Shown: piece after piece, positions 7,899-17,804 of the stretch
Numbering within the stretch: position 1 is the first letter of the stretch
Layout of the letters: each line of letters begins with the position of its first letter
Source of the DNA: Actinacidiphila epipremni
GTDB taxonomy: Bacteria > Actinomycetota > Actinomycetes > Streptomycetales > Streptomycetaceae
Reading direction: 5' to 3'
Assembly (NCBI RefSeq): GCF_012034175.1
Contig: NZ_JAATEJ010000036.1
Location: forward strand, 1 to 64,000
Length of the DNA stretch: 64,000 nucleotides
Translations under genes and position numbers: made by a program
Notes under the pieces: model-generated
Told to the model about the DNA's origin: nothing
The model's input: the letters and a program-made list of their open reading frames with translations, nothing else
The model's database searches: none

Positions 7899-7927
7899 TT
7901 GACCACCGACTGACCAGTCAGTAACTT
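7899..7927 (+). promoter_or_regulatory. Promoter of the SGNH hydrolase with internal operator
   Basis: TTGACC (7899-7904), a 17-bp spacer and TAACTT (7922-7927) form a consensus-like promoter. The spacer holds ACTGAC-CA-GTCAGT (7909-7922), a perfect 6-bp inverted repeat of the kind bound by TetR-family repressors. The 5' untranslated region would be about 135 bases, ending with GAGGAGAGAG before the ATG at 8070. No regulator is adjacent; the TetR-type gene at 11.0-11.8 kb is the nearest candidate. Confidence 0.6.
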
Positions 7928-8069
7928 CTGCGGAGCAGCGCCGACTTCATCCGATCTCGCCACATACCCGTATGAAGTACCCCGGGATCCCCTCGGGAGC
8001 CCCCCACGAGCTCCCCCGGACTCCCCCGCGAACTCCCCACGACCCCCCCACACATCGAGGAGAGAGCAG

Positions 8070-8945
8070 ATGTCGATGCGCGTCCTCACCCGCGGCCTGG
8101 CCGCCGCACTCGCCGCCGGGGCGCTGGCCGTCCTCGGCCTGACCGCCCCCGACACCGCGCAGGCCGCCGCCGGTTCGTATGTCGCGATGGGCGACAGCTA
8201 CAGCGCCGCCTCCGGCGTACTGCCGCTCGACCCGTCCGCGTCCCTGCTGTGCGTGCGCTCCACCGCCAACTACCCCCATGTGCTGGCCGCCCGGACCGGC
8301 CTCGCGCTCAAGGACGTCACCTGCGGCGGCGCCGAGACCTCCGACTTCGCCGGCTCCCAATACCCGGGCGTCGCCCCGCAGTTGGACGCGCTCAGTGCGA
8401 GCACCGACCTGGTGACGATGACGATCGGCGGCAACGACAACAACACCTTCATCGACGCGATCCTCGCCTGCGGCTCCGCCGGCATCGTCACCGCCGGCTT
8501 CGGCCACCCCTGCAAGACGCTGTACGGCGACACGTTCGTCGACCAGGTCGACAACGGCACCTACCAGGCGGTGAAGTCGGCGCTCCGGGCCGTGCACGCC
8601 AAGGCGCCGAACGCCCGGGTGGCCATCCTCGGCTATCCGTGGATCGTGCCCGCGACCGCCGTCCCGGGCTGCTTCGTCCAACTGCCCATCGCCTCGGGCG
8701 ACATCCCCTACCTGCGCGACCTCCAGACCCACCTCAACTCCGCGGTCCAGCGCGCCGCGAACGAGACCGGCAGCACGTACGTGGACCTGTCCGCCGTCTC
8801 CGACGGGCACGACGCCTGCCGGCCGATCGGCACCCGGTGGATCGAACCGGTGCTGTTCGGCACGAACTTCGTGCCCGTCCACCCCAACGCGCTCGGCGAG
8901 TCCAAGATGGCCGACCGCACCGCCGCGGTCCTCGGCCTCGGCTGA
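8070..8945 (+). CDS. Secreted SGNH/GDSL-type lipase or esterase
   Basis: A 291-residue secreted hydrolase. The first ~32 residues form a signal peptide ending in AQAA. Block I is MGDSYSAASG with the catalytic Ser, block III is GGND, and the C-terminal HPNA carries the catalytic His. Six cysteines (in LLCVRS, VTCGG, LACGS, HPCKT, PGCFV and HDACRP) suggest three disulfides as in the Streptomyces extracellular GDSL lipases. GAGGAGAGAG upstream supports the start; a second ATG lies six bases on. It acts outside the cell on ester substrates that cannot be named. Confidence 0.93.
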   Translation: MSMRVLTRGLAAALAAGALAVLGLTAPDTAQAAAGSYVAMGDSYSAASGVLPLDPSASLLCVRSTANYPHVLAARTGLALKDVTCGGAETSDFAGSQYPGVAPQLDALSASTDLVTMTIGGNDNNTFIDAILACGSAGIVTAGFGHPCKTLYGDTFVDQVDNGTYQAVKSALRAVHAKAPNARVAILGYPWIVPATAVPGCFVQLPIASGDIPYLRDLQTHLNSAVQRAANETGSTYVDLSAVSDGHDACRPIGTRWIEPVLFGTNFVPVHPNALGESKMADRTAAVLGLG

Positions 8946-8964
8946 CACCCCCGGTACGCACACG

Positions 8965-8992
8965 TCCCCCGCGGGCAACTGCCCGCGGGGGA
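8965..8992. terminator. Bidirectional terminator between SGNH hydrolase and ilvD
   Basis: A perfect 12-bp stem (TCCCCCGCGGGC, 8965-8976; GCCCGCGGGGGA, 8981-8992) closes an AACT loop. It sits between two convergent genes, 20 bases from each stop, so it can serve both. Confidence 0.8.
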
Positions 8993-9011
8993 CGCCTCGT
9001 TGCGTGGGCGC

Positions 9012-10868
9012 TCAGCCCTCCAGCCGGCTGATGTCGCGCACCGCCCCGCGGTCCGCGCTGGTGGCCATCGCCGCGTACGCGCGCAGCGCCGTCGAGACCT
9101 GCCGATCACGCGGCTCACGCGGTGCGTACACCCCGCCGAGCGCCTCCCGGCGGGCCGCCAACTCCTCCTCGGAGACCAGCAGTTCCATCGACCGGGACGG
9201 GATGTCGATCCGGATCCGGTCGCCGTCCTGGACGAGCGCGATCGTGCCGCCCGAGGCCGCCTCCGGCGAGGCGTGCCCGATCGACAGCCCCGAAGTGCCG
9301 CCGGAGAAGCGGCCGTCGGTGATGAGCGCGCAGCTCTTGCCCAGGCCCCGGCCCTTCAAGTACGAGGTGGGGTAGAGCATTTCCTGCATGCCCGGGCCGC
9401 CGCGCGGGCCCTCGTAGCGGATCACGACGACGTCGCCGGGCGTGACCTCCTTGCGGAGGATCTTCTCGACGGCCTCCTCCTGCGACTCGCACACCACCGC
9501 GGGCCCCTCGAACGTCCAGATCGACTCGTCCACGCCCGCGGTCTTGACCACCGCGCCGTCCACGGCCAGGTTGCCGCGCAGCACCGCGAGGCCGCCGTCC
9601 TTGGAGTAGGCGTGCTCGACGTCGCGGATGCAGCCGCCGGCCGCGTCGGTGTCGAGGGTCTCCCACCGCTCGGACTGCGAGAACGCCTCCGCCGAGCGCA
9701 CGCACCCGGGAGCGGCGTGCCACAGCTCCACGGCCTCCTCCGACGGGGAGCCGCCGCGCACGTCCCACGCGTCCAGCCACTCCTTGACCGACCGCGCGTG
9801 CACGGTGTGCACGTCCTCGTTGAGCAGCCCGCCCCGGTACAGCTCGCCCAGGATCGCCGGGATACCGCCGGCGCGGTGCACGTCCTCCATGTAGTACGTG
9901 CCCGTCGGCGCGACGTTCGGCGCGACCTTGGCCAGGCACGGCACCCGGCGCGAGACCGCGTCGATGTCGGTCAGGCCGTAGTCCAGCCCGGCCTCCTGCG
10001 CCGCCGCCAGCAGGTGCAGGATCGTGTTCGTCGAGCCGCCCATCGCGATGTCCAGCGCCATGGCGTTGTCGAACGCCGCCGGGCCGGCGACGGACCGGGG
10101 CAGCACGCTCTCGTCGTCCTGCTCGTAGTAGCGCCGGGTCAGCTCCACCACGGTGCGCCCGGCCCGCTCGTACAGGTCCTTGCGGGCGGTGTGGGTGGCC
10201 AGCACCGAGCCGTTGCCGGGCAGCGCCAGGCCGATCGCCTCGGTCAGGCAGTTCATCGAGTTCGCGGTGAACATCCCCGAGCACGAACCGCACGTCGGGC
10301 AGGCGTTCTCCTCGATACGGAGGATGTCGGCGTCCGAGACCTTCTCGTCGACCGCGTCGGCGATCGCGTTGATCAGGTCCAGCTTGCGGACCGTGCCGTC
10401 CACGAGCGTCGCCCGGCCGGCCTCCATCGGGCCGCCGGAGACGAAGACGGTGGGGATGTTCAGCCGCAGGGCGGCCATCAGCATGCCCGGGGTGATCTTG
10501 TCGCAGTTGGAGATGCAGATCAGCGCGTCCGCGCAGTGCGCCTGCACCATGTACTCCACCGAGTCCGCGATGAGGTCGCGGGAGGGCAGGGAGTAGAGCA
10601 TGCCGCCGTGGCCCATGGCGATGCCGTCGTCGACCGCGATGGTGTTGAACTCGCGCGGCACCGCGCCGGCCGCCTTGATCGCCTCGGAGACGATCCGGCC
10701 GACCGGCTGGAGGTGGGTGTGGCCCGGTACGAACTCGGTGAAGCTGTTGGCGACCGCGATGATCGGCTTGCCGATGTCGGCGTTGTCCACGCCGGAGGCG
10801 CGCATCAGCGCGCGGGCGCCTGCCATGTTGCGGCCGTGGGTGACCGTACGTGACCTCAGCTCGGGCAC
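9012..10868 (-). CDS. ilvD: Dihydroxy-acid dehydratase
   Basis: Removes water from 2,3-dihydroxy-isovalerate and -methylvalerate in valine, isoleucine and leucine synthesis. About 618 residues. Iron-sulfur ligands are seen in [10 protein letters not shown] and in [19 protein letters not shown]; the C-terminal [20 protein letters not shown] is a family signature. The start is GTG at 10868 ([17 protein letters not shown]), with AAGGGAG about 9 bases upstream. A 13-bp sequence (CCGTCGTACGAG) is repeated in tandem about 40 bases before the start; I see no branched-chain leader peptide. Confidence 0.96.
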   Translation of the reverse strand: MPELRSRTVTHGRNMAGARALMRASGVDNADIGKPIIAVANSFTEFVPGHTHLQPVGRIVSEAIKAAGAVPREFNTIAVDDGIAMGHGGMLYSLPSRDLIADSVEYMVQAHCADALICISNCDKITPGMLMAALRLNIPTVFVSGGPMEAGRATLVDGTVRKLDLINAIADAVDEKVSDADILRIEENACPTCGSCSGMFTANSMNCLTEAIGLALPGNGSVLATHTARKDLYERAGRTVVELTRRYYEQDDESVLPRSVAGPAAFDNAMALDIAMGGSTNTILHLLAAAQEAGLDYGLTDIDAVSRRVPCLAKVAPNVAPTGTYYMEDVHRAGGIPAILGELYRGGLLNEDVHTVHARSVKEWLDAWDVRGGSPSEEAVELWHAAPGCVRSAEAFSQSERWETLDTDAAGGCIRDVEHAYSKDGGLAVLRGNLAVDGAVVKTAGVDESIWTFEGPAVVCESQEEAVEKILRKEVTPGDVVVIRYEGPRGGPGMQEMLYPTSYLKGRGLGKSCALITDGRFSGGTSGLSIGHASPEAASGGTIALVQDGDRIRIDIPSRSMELLVSEEELAARREALGGVYAPREPRDRQVSTALRAYAAMATSADRGAVRDISRLEG

Positions 10869-10981
10869 GGTGTCCACTCCCTTGGTTTCCCTGGTTCTTC
10901 GCTCAGCTCGTACGACGGGCCTCGTACGACGGGAGCAGCCGCGACGCGCGGCCGTGCCGTCGAGGGTACGCCCGCGGACCA

Positions 10982-11006
10982 TCATCCGGACAGCTCGTCC
11001 GGATGA
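10982..11006 (-). terminator. Terminator hairpin after the TetR gene
   Basis: TCATCCGGAC (10982-10991) and GTCCGGATGA (10997-11006) form a perfect 10-bp stem with a 5-base loop. It starts 15 bases beyond the stop of the TetR gene on the minus strand and lies upstream of ilvD, so it separates the two units. Confidence 0.7.
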
Positions 11007-11021
11007 CGGAAGGGTGTGCGG

Positions 11022-11828
11022 TCACTCCGCGGGGTCCGGGCCGGGGGGCCGCGGGCCTTCCGGTGCGGGTGCCTCCGGCGGTGCGTCCGGCGTCCCTGGC
11101 TCGTCTGGCGCGTCCGGCGCGTCGGAGCGGCGTACGGCCGGGTCGGTGAGGTAGCGCTGGAGGGTCGGGGCGACGATTGCGACCAGCTCCTGCGCGGAGG
11201 CCGACGCGATCGGCTCCACCTTCACCACGTACCGCAGCATGATGATGCCGACGAGCTGGGCCGCGGCCAGTTGCACCCGGAACTCCGGGTCGGCGACCCG
11301 CAGCTCGCCCGCCACCCCGGCCAGGACGCGGCGGCCGACCATGCCCCGGAAGACAGCCGCGGCCTGCTCGTTGGTGACCGCCGAGCGGACGATCGCCAGC
11401 AGCGGCCCGCGGGTGGCCGGGTCCTCCCACACGCCCAGCATGAAGCGGGCGATCCGCTCCCCCATGCCCTCGGGGCCGCCCGCGGAGACCGCCGCGGGCA
11501 GTTCCAGGGCCGCGGGGCCGAAGGACACCTCGATGGCGGCGGCGAAGACCTGCTCCTTCGTGCCGAAGTAGTGGTGGACCAGCGCGGCGTCCACGCCGGC
11601 CGCCTTGCCGATGGAGCGCACGGAGGTCTTGTCGTAGCCGCGGGCCGAGAACTCCTCCCGGGCCGCCGCCAGGATCCGCTCCCGGGTGCCGGCCGCCCCG
11701 CCGCTCCCGGACCCCGCGGGGCGCCCGCGGCGCCGGGGGGCGTCGGGGCCGGCGGCGGTGGGGGACGTACGGGAGGACGTACCGCCGGACGTGTCCCGTC
11801 CGGGGCCGGCGGAGGCGCCCGGGGTCAC
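11022..11828 (-). CDS. TetR family transcriptional regulator
   Basis: A 268-residue repressor. A disordered Pro/Ser/Gly/Arg N-terminus (about 45 residues) precedes the DNA-binding domain [20 protein letters not shown] ... [10 protein letters not shown] (about residues 50-95). The remaining part is the ligand-binding all-helical domain, with a C-terminal Pro/Asp/Ala-rich tail of about 35 residues. The GTG start at 11828 overlaps the TGA stop of the TIM-barrel gene (GTGA), so the two are coupled. Its target may include its own operon; the ligand is unknown. Confidence 0.88.
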   Translation of the reverse strand: MTPGASAGPGRDTSGGTSSRTSPTAAGPDAPRRRGRPAGSGSGGAAGTRERILAAAREEFSARGYDKTSVRSIGKAAGVDAALVHHYFGTKEQVFAAAIEVSFGPAALELPAAVSAGGPEGMGERIARFMLGVWEDPATRGPLLAIVRSAVTNEQAAAVFRGMVGRRVLAGVAGELRVADPEFRVQLAAAQLVGIIMLRYVVKVEPIASASAQELVAIVAPTLQRYLTDPAVRRSDAPDAPDEPGTPDAPPEAPAPEGPRPPGPDPAE

Positions 11829-12628
11829 GCGCGGACCGAGGGGCGGGCGGAGGCCGCGGCGGCCAGGTGGCGGCGGGTGAAGGCCAGCGCCTCGGCGAGG
11901 TCGGCCTCCCGCTCGGCCGAGGACATCGCCCGGCGCGTGTTGACCTCGATCACGACGTGCTTGTCGTAGCCGGCGGCGGCCAGCGAGTGCAGCAGCTCCG
12001 CGCACGGCTGCGTGCCGCGCCCCGGCACCAGGTGCTCGTCCTTGGCCGAGCCGTTGCCGTCCCCGAGGTGGACGTGCGCGAGCCGGTCGCCCATCCGGCG
12101 GGCCATGTCGAGGGCGGCCGTACGGGAGGTCGCGGCGTGCGAGAGGTCCACGGTGAAGTGCCGGTAGTCCTCCTTGGTGACGTCCCAGTCCGGGGCGTAC
12201 GCGGCCATCTCGCGGTCGCGGTAGCGCCAGGGGTACATGTTCTCGACGGCGAAGCGGACGTCCGTCTCGTCGGCCATCCGCCACACCCCGCGTACGAAGT
12301 CGCGCGCGTACGAGCGCTGCCAGCGGAAGGGCGGGTGCACGACGACCGTGGACGCGCCGAGGCGTTCCGCGGCGGCGCGGGCCCGCTGGAGCTTGACCCA
12401 CGGGTCGGTGGACCATACGCGCTGGGTGATCAGCAGGCAGGGCGCGTGCACGGCGAGGATCGGCATGCCGTGGTAGTCCGAGAGCCGGCGCAGCGCGTCG
12501 ACGTCCTGGCTGACCGGATCGGTCCACACCATGACCTCGACGCCGTCGTAGCCGAGCCGGGCGGCTATCTCGAAGGCCGTCGCGGTGGACTCCGGGTAGA
12601 CGGAGGCGGTGGACAGCGCGACTTTCAC
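11825..12628 (-). CDS. Sugar phosphate isomerase/epimerase-like TIM barrel
   Basis: About 267 residues, the usual length for the xylose isomerase-like/AP endonuclease 2 superfamily. It starts [19 protein letters not shown] at GTG 12628 with AGGAG eight bases upstream. Metal-binding positions of the fold are seen in [27 protein letters not shown] and VIEVN. The substrate is unknown. The frame stays open upstream through a collagen-like Gly-X-Y tract (12629-12835) with another possible start at 12835, so a longer, collagen-tailed form cannot be excluded. It is followed, with GTGA overlap, by a TetR gene. Confidence 0.88.
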   Translation of the reverse strand: MKVALSTASVYPESTATAFEIAARLGYDGVEVMVWTDPVSQDVDALRRLSDYHGMPILAVHAPCLLITQRVWSTDPWVKLQRARAAAERLGASTVVVHPPFRWQRSYARDFVRGVWRMADETDVRFAVENMYPWRYRDREMAAYAPDWDVTKEDYRHFTVDLSHAATSRTAALDMARRMGDRLAHVHLGDGNGSAKDEHLVPGRGTQPCAELLHSLAAAGYDKHVVIEVNTRRAMSSAEREADLAEALAFTRRHLAAAASARPSVRA

Positions 12629-12917
12629 GCCGGGGGCTCCTGGGGGGCGGGGGGTGGCGTGGCCGGCGGGGGCGCCAGGGGTGTCGTGGGCGCCGCGGCT
12701 GCCGGGGGCTCCTGGGGTGTCGAGGGCGCCGGGCACGCCGTGGATGCCGGGGCTGCCGGGGCCGCCGCGGGCGCCGGAGGTGTCATGCGCGCCGCGGGCG
12801 CCTGGGCGGCCGGGTGCGCCCGGTGTTCCGGGCATGCCCGTGCCGCCTCGCTTCCTCCGGTCCGCTGCGTCTGCCACGCAAGCCAGCGTACGGCCGGGTC
12901 CGGTGCGCGCGGGCGGC
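12629..12917. repeat. GC-rich tract encoding collagen-like Gly-X-Y triplets
   Basis: Read on the minus strand in the frame of the downstream TIM barrel, 12835 to 12629 gives Gly at 15 of the first 18 third positions ([30 protein letters not shown]), with Asp replacing Gly at the other three. Because GGC/GCC and CCC/GGG pair, the opposite strand also reads as Gly/Pro-rich. It is either an N-terminal collagen-like extension or a non-coding simple repeat in the gap between ppx and the TIM-barrel gene. Confidence 0.6.
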
Positions 12918-14027
12918 TCAACCGCGCCAACGCGCCACCGTGGCCCCGGAAGCGCCGGTCCCGCCGGGGTTGCCGGGGTGCCCTGTGGCGTTGACCACAG
13001 GTCCGTGGCCCGCGCCCTGCGGGCCCCCGTGCCCGCCGGCATGGCCGTCCGGGTGGCCCTCCCCCGCGAGGCCGCCCGCGGAGGCGGCGCCCGCGGTGTC
13101 GGCGGCCATCACGTCGAGCTTGCGCAGGATCACGCCCTCGCGCAGCGCCCAGGGGCAGATCTCCAGCTCCGAGACGCCGTACAGATCCATCGCGCCCTCG
13201 GCGACCAGCGCGCCGGCCAGCAGCTGCCCGGCCCGCCCCTCGGACACCCCGGGCAGCCCGGCGCGCCGCTGCGCGGTCATCTCCGCCAGCCGCGGCACCC
13301 ACTCCTCCAGCGCCCCGCGCCGCAGCACCCGCTGTACGTACAGCCCCTCCGCGCTGCGCGCCGCCCCGGCGATCCTGGCGAGCTGCCGGAAGGTCTTGGA
13401 CGTGCCCACGGCGTGGTCGGCGGGCCCGAGCCGGGCGAAGTCGGCGACCGTCCTGGCGATCTCGGCGCGTACGTGCCGCCGCAGCGCCCGTACGTCCTGC
13501 GCGGACGGCGGGTCGCCGGGCAGCCACCCGCCGGTCAGCCGGCCGGCGCCGAGCGGCAGCGACACCGCGGTGTCCGGGTACTCGTCCATGCCGTAGCCCA
13601 CTTCCAGCGAGCCGCCGCCGATGTCCAGGACCAGCAGCTTGCCCGCGGACCAGCCGAACCAGCGGCGTACCGCCAGGAACGTCAGCCGCGACTCGTCCTC
13701 GCCGGACAGCACGGTGAGCCGTACCCCGGTCTCCGCCTCGACCCGGGCGAGCACCTGCTCGCCGTTGACGGCCTCGCGCACCGCGGACGTCGCGAACGGC
13801 AGGACGTCCTCAGCGCCCTTGTCCTCGGCGACCCGCATCGCGTCCGCGACCGTCGCGACCAGCCGCTCGATCCCGTCCTCGCCGATGGCCCCGCCCGCGT
13901 CGAGCAGCTGCGCGAGCCGCAGCTCCGCCTTGTGCGAATACGCGGGCAGCGGCCGGGCACCGGGATGCGCGTCCACCACCAGCAGATGAACGGTGTTGGA
14001 CCCCACGTCGAGCACTCCCAGTCGCAT
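12918..14027 (-). CDS. Ppx/GppA family phosphatase (exopolyphosphatase)
   Basis: Hydrolyses terminal phosphate of polyphosphate or of pppGpp; which one cannot be told. The 369-residue protein opens with the ASKHA motif [13 protein letters not shown] and has the second phosphate motif [15 protein letters not shown]. The DGIERLVA and [15 protein letters not shown] segments also fit the family. The last ~55 residues are an unusual tail rich in Gly, His, Ala and Pro (for example [19 protein letters not shown]), beyond the normal end near VILRKLD. Start ATG at 14027 without a clear ribosome binding site. Confidence 0.9.
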   Translation of the reverse strand: MRLGVLDVGSNTVHLLVVDAHPGARPLPAYSHKAELRLAQLLDAGGAIGEDGIERLVATVADAMRVAEDKGAEDVLPFATSAVREAVNGEQVLARVEAETGVRLTVLSGEDESRLTFLAVRRWFGWSAGKLLVLDIGGGSLEVGYGMDEYPDTAVSLPLGAGRLTGGWLPGDPPSAQDVRALRRHVRAEIARTVADFARLGPADHAVGTSKTFRQLARIAGAARSAEGLYVQRVLRRGALEEWVPRLAEMTAQRRAGLPGVSEGRAGQLLAGALVAEGAMDLYGVSELEICPWALREGVILRKLDVMAADTAGAASAGGLAGEGHPDGHAGGHGGPQGAGHGPVVNATGHPGNPGGTGASGATVARWRG

Positions 14028-14083
14028 GGGCAGCACTGTATTCCACCCCCCCGACCAGCCGCTTTCCCTCCACCCCCGGCCAC

Positions 14084-14542
14084 TCAGCCCCCCAGCACCT
14101 CCTCCAGATGCCCCCGCAGCACCTCCACCACCCCCGCCCCCGGCGGAACCCCCCACTCCCGCTCCCCGAACCCGCCCTCGAACGCCGCCCGCGAGCTGAA
14201 CCTGATCTCCCCGCCCGGCGGCACGACCGCCGCCCGCATCCACCCCACGAACCGCGCCGCCTCCGCCACGGTGGCCTCCCCGACGGCGACGCACTCCCGC
14301 CCCTCCACACTCACCAGCCCCTCGAACTCGACCCCGTCCTCCGCCCGCGCCCAGAAGCTCAACCGATACAACGGCGTCCCACCCCCGGCGAACGTGCCGC
14401 TCGCCTCGGGAAACCCCGCGACAAGCGCCTCCCGCACCGCCACGAGGTCCAGCCCCCAGCCGAACGGCGTCTCGGGCGGCGGGTAGAAGAGGAAAAGGGT
14501 CTGGTAGTAATCGTCCACAAGGGTCTCCGGAAGTGAATTCAC
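14084..14542 (-). CDS. Probable immunity protein for the adjacent toxin
   Basis: A 152-residue acidic protein of no family I recognise. The GTG start (14542) overlaps the TGA of the toxin gene (GTGA), the usual arrangement of toxin then immunity gene. It opens [20 protein letters not shown] and appears mixed alpha/beta with no signal peptide or membrane segment, consistent with a cytoplasmic inhibitor. Codon choice near its start (AAT, TCA, CTT) is less GC-biased than in neighbours. The role is inferred from position only. Confidence 0.7.
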   Translation of the reverse strand: MNSLPETLVDDYYQTLFLFYPPPETPFGWGLDLVAVREALVAGFPEASGTFAGGGTPLYRLSFWARAEDGVEFEGLVSVEGRECVAVGEATVAEAARFVGWMRAAVVPPGGEIRFSSRAAFEGGFGEREWGVPPGAGVVEVLRGHLEEVLGG

Positions 14543-16158
14543 GGCTGGTACTGAACCGTACCGGTGATGTTGTCGGTGCTCATCAAGGTCTGCCAATAGG
14601 CGACGGCGTCCCGCGAGTTCGTGACGATCTCCAGGCCACGGACCTGATCGTTCTGGTCGATGGCCGCGTGATACTTGGCGAGCTCGTCGTGGTCCTTGCC
14701 GACCAGGACCGTGTTCGGATTCCACTTGGGCGTTCCATCGGCCTTGTACTCCTGTTCCAGGAGCAATGTGCTCGGCTTACGGAAGCACCTGTTGTCGTCC
14801 GCCACGTACTTGGCGTCCACCATGTATCCGTCCGTCGCGCGCACACCGTCGGCGGCAATGGTCCTGCGCACGCCGTGCTCGGTGAAGGGAACGATGCGCT
14901 CCGGATAACCCGCGACACGCAGCTGATACGCGTTGGCCGGATCGGCCGGGTTCGGGGTGCCGCCGAAGTCGGCCGGCTGCAGCCCGTTCGCCCAGGCGGT
15001 GAAGGCCTGCTGCTCGGCGAGCGTCAAGGGTGTTGTCGTCCCCGGCAGCGCCGGTATCGGAGGCCGGAAGGGTATGGCCGGGTTGACCGGCCGGTAGATC
15101 GCCGGAAGCAGGCCCGGCGCCGATGCCAGCACCAGGGGCGGCACAGCCGGCTCCGGGATCGGGACGGGGAGAGGGAGGAGCGGGAAGGGGTCGTACCACG
15201 GCAGGTGGCGCCCGGCGCCCGGGATCTTCACACGGCTGCGTGAAGCGTCCAGCGCGTGGGCGACATCGCCGAGCGCGTGTATCCAGGGGTCCCCGTCCAC
15301 CAGGTCCCGCAGACCGCCGTCATCGCCGTTGCCGCCGAACAGCGGATCGTGCCAGGGCGCGTCCATGTGAAAGGGATTCTGCGTGTTCTCACGGATACGG
15401 GACAGCGCCTGCTCGATGTGGGACGCATACTGCGTGCACGCCTGAGCGAGCTGGTCGCAGGCTGCGACGAGGTTCGCGGCCAGAGGTTCGTCCGACTGGG
15501 CGAGTGCCGGCGCCGGGCCGAAGCCCACGAACGCCTTGAAATGCGCGCGGAAAGCGTCGGCGGCCTGCCCTGAATGCGCCTTGTCGGCGGTGTGGCCGCA
15601 CCCCTGGGCGTCGACGAGGAACTGCTGCAGCAACGTTCCCGCCCGCGTCCACGTACCGGCGACGTCCCGTAACTTCTCCGGTGAGCCGCGGAAGCGCCCC
15701 CCGCTGTCGCCGGTGCCCAGGTACTGGTCGTTCCAGGAGGTCTTGCCGACGACCTTGGGCAAGTCCTCGCCGAGACCGACAAAACGCTCGGAGCAGCCGC
15801 GGGACGGATCGCCCATCTGGACGGTCGGGTCGGGCTGCCGTGCCATGAAGCTTGCGGCGGTCGCGTCCTCCTGGGCGATGAACTCGCGGGCGCTGCGCAT
15901 CAGCCCCGTCCCGCTCTCGCCCATCATGAAGGCGCTGAATCCCATCTGGTCCAGCGTCTCGGCCGCGGCCGACGTGTACACCTTTGCGAAGTCGTGGCCC
16001 GCGTCGTCGTCGCCGGCCATGCCTTCCTGCCGGTCGAGCTCGTGGAAAACAGCAAGTGTGGTGTCCCGGACGCCGATCATCACGCTGTCGACCATCTCCA
16101 TCGACGCGCTGAGCATTCCGTCGGCCACGACCTGCAAGTCAGCCGGCAGCCCCGCCAT
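14539..16158 (-). CDS. Polymorphic toxin with restriction-endonuclease-fold C-terminus
   Basis: 539 residues. The N-terminal ~290 residues are helical with no signal peptide, resembling WXG100/LXG-type trafficking parts of type VII-secreted toxins. A Pro-rich linker (about residues 320-385, with [19 protein letters not shown]) follows. The C-terminal ~150 residues contain [10 protein letters not shown] (about residue 443; D-x-K core of a PD-(D/E)xK nuclease), LLLEQEY, and [20 protein letters not shown], resembling the Tox-REase-2/5 families. It probably cleaves nucleic acid of rivals. Third-position A/T is more frequent here than next door, suggesting transfer. Start ATG 16158 has GGGGTGGGG upstream. 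Confidence 0.8.
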   Translation of the reverse strand: MAGLPADLQVVADGMLSASMEMVDSVMIGVRDTTLAVFHELDRQEGMAGDDDAGHDFAKVYTSAAAETLDQMGFSAFMMGESGTGLMRSAREFIAQEDATAASFMARQPDPTVQMGDPSRGCSERFVGLGEDLPKVVGKTSWNDQYLGTGDSGGRFRGSPEKLRDVAGTWTRAGTLLQQFLVDAQGCGHTADKAHSGQAADAFRAHFKAFVGFGPAPALAQSDEPLAANLVAACDQLAQACTQYASHIEQALSRIRENTQNPFHMDAPWHDPLFGGNGDDGGLRDLVDGDPWIHALGDVAHALDASRSRVKIPGAGRHLPWYDPFPLLPLPVPIPEPAVPPLVLASAPGLLPAIYRPVNPAIPFRPPIPALPGTTTPLTLAEQQAFTAWANGLQPADFGGTPNPADPANAYQLRVAGYPERIVPFTEHGVRRTIAADGVRATDGYMVDAKYVADDNRCFRKPSTLLLEQEYKADGTPKWNPNTVLVGKDHDELAKYHAAIDQNDQVRGLEIVTNSRDAVAYWQTLMSTDNITGTVQYQP

Positions 16159-16299
16159 CGCCCCACCCCCCGGTACGCAATGTGTACCGCCACCGTACGA
16201 GCCGGGGAGGGCGGGCATCGGCAGGTGGAGTGACTCGGCGGAAAATGATCGGGTGGGGCGGTGAGCGCATTCGGTGCATTACGGGCCTAGGGTGGGGGC

Positions 16300-17115
16300 G
16301 TGGCAAAGGTGAGGGCCCGCAGGGGCGGGGAGACGGGTGTGGTGGCGGCGGATGACGAGGCCGGGTTGGATTTCGCCCGGGCGTGGGTGGAGTTCGTCGA
16401 CCCGGCGGACGAGGAGCAGGTCTTCCGGTGCGATCTGACGTGGCTGACGTCGCGGTGGACGTGTGTCTTCGGGCAGGGGTGCCAGGGGATCGTCGCCGGG
16501 CGGGCCGGGGACGGGTGCTGCTCGCTCGGGGCGCACTTCTCCGATGACGACGACGAGAAGCGGGTGGCGAAGCACGCGGCCCGGCTCACGCCGGAGATGT
16601 GGCAGTACCACGACCTCGGTACGGGCCCGGACGGCTACTGGGCCGAGGAGAACGAGGACGGCGAGCGGCAGACCCGGGTCGTGGACGGGGCGTGCATCTT
16701 CTCCAACCGCGCGGGCTTCGCCGGCGGGCAGGGCTGCGCGCTGCACGCGCTCGCGCTGCGGGAGAACCGCGAGCCGCTGGAGACCAAGCCGGACGTGTGC
16801 TGGCAGCTGCCGATCCGGCGCACCTTCGACTGGGTCGACCGCCCCGACGACACGCGCGTGCTGGTCGTGTCGATCGGCGAGTACGACCGCCGCGGCTGGG
16901 GCCCCGGCGGCCATGACCTGCACTGGTGGTGCACCTCGGCGACCTCCGCGCACGGCGGCGGCGAGCCCGTCTACCGCTCCTACCGCGCCGAGCTCACCGA
17001 GCTGATGGGCCCCGCCGCCTACGCCGAGCTCACCGCGCTGTGCGAGGCCCGCCTCGCCTCGTCCCTCCCCCTGGTCGCCCCGCACCCGGCGGACCCGCAC
17101 CCGGACCCGGCCTAG
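16300..17115 (+). CDS. Cysteine-rich conserved hypothetical protein
   Basis: 271 residues, no signal peptide. The middle part has a cysteine cluster ([27 protein letters not shown]) followed by acidic DDDDEK, then GACIFSN and [10 protein letters not shown], then a lone VCWQLPI. This pattern suggests a zinc- or iron-cluster-binding fold, like the YkgJ/DUF3109 proteins. The actual role is unknown. Start GTG at 16300 with GGGTGGGGGC before it. Its stop overlaps the stop of the convergent methyltransferase gene by four bases. Confidence 0.8.
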   Translation: MAKVRARRGGETGVVAADDEAGLDFARAWVEFVDPADEEQVFRCDLTWLTSRWTCVFGQGCQGIVAGRAGDGCCSLGAHFSDDDDEKRVAKHAARLTPEMWQYHDLGTGPDGYWAEENEDGERQTRVVDGACIFSNRAGFAGGQGCALHALALRENREPLETKPDVCWQLPIRRTFDWVDRPDDTRVLVVSIGEYDRRGWGPGGHDLHWWCTSATSAHGGGEPVYRSYRAELTELMGPAAYAELTALCEARLASSLPLVAPHPADPHPDPA

Positions 17116-17768
17116 TCGGTCGCCCGCCGGGCCAGGATGATGCCGCCGAGGGCGCTCTCGGCGGACGTGAGCGTACGGTCGGCCTCGACGGTGAAGCCGG
17201 CGCCGGTCAGCCAGGCCGTGAGGCGGGGCGGGCGGCTGCGGTGGACGTACACCCTCATGGGGTGGCCGCCGTAGCCCTCGGTCTTCAGCCGCGACTCGTC
17301 GCCGACGTGGAAGCCGAGCAGCAGCGGCGCCCCCGGCCGCAGGGTGCGGTGGAAGTGCGCGAGGACGCCGGGGACGGCGGCGTCCGGCACGTGGATGAGC
17401 GAATACCAGGCCACGAGGCCGCCGAGCGAGCCGCTCCGCAGCGGGAGCCCGGTCATCGAGCCGACCGCGAACCGCAGTCCGGGGTGCTCCCGGCGGGCGA
17501 CGGCGACCATCCCCGGCGAGAGGTCCACCCCGAAGGCGTCCAGCCCCAGCCCGCCCAGATACGCCGTGATCCGCCCGGGCCCGCACCCCACGTCCGCGAC
17601 GGGCCCGCCGTCCGCCACGGCCTGCGCGAACCGCGCGAGGACGCCGCGCTCCTCGGGGGTGTCGTCCAGCAGGTGCCGGGTCCGCTCCGCGTAGCTGACG
17701 GCGACGGTGTCGTACGAGGTCCGGGTGTCGTCGAGCCAACTGCCTTGTGCGCCGGGTTCGTCGGTCAT
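17112..17768 (-). CDS. SAM-dependent class I methyltransferase
   Basis: 218 residues. Motif I is [16 protein letters not shown] (about residues 58-73), followed by [13 protein letters not shown] (acidic motif II), [20 protein letters not shown] and LHVP-like SLIHVPD. These are the Methyltransf_11/25 features. The substrate is unknown; the small size and [13 protein letters not shown] segment fit small-molecule methyltransferases. Tail-to-tail overlap of four bases with the cysteine-rich protein gene. Confidence 0.88.
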   Translation of the reverse strand: MTDEPGAQGSWLDDTRTSYDTVAVSYAERTRHLLDDTPEERGVLARFAQAVADGGPVADVGCGPGRITAYLGGLGLDAFGVDLSPGMVAVARREHPGLRFAVGSMTGLPLRSGSLGGLVAWYSLIHVPDAAVPGVLAHFHRTLRPGAPLLLGFHVGDESRLKTEGYGGHPMRVYVHRSRPPRLTAWLTGAGFTVEADRTLTSAESALGGIILARRATD

Positions 17769-17804
17769 CCGGGCACGCTAGCGGCCGGGTACGACAGCCG
17801 GCCG

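Noticed and set aside
12609-14486. 625-codon plus-strand frame with collagen-like start
   Set aside because: It runs antisense to ppx and the toxin partner gene; its Gly/Pro pattern comes from the complementary strand of the same GC repeat.
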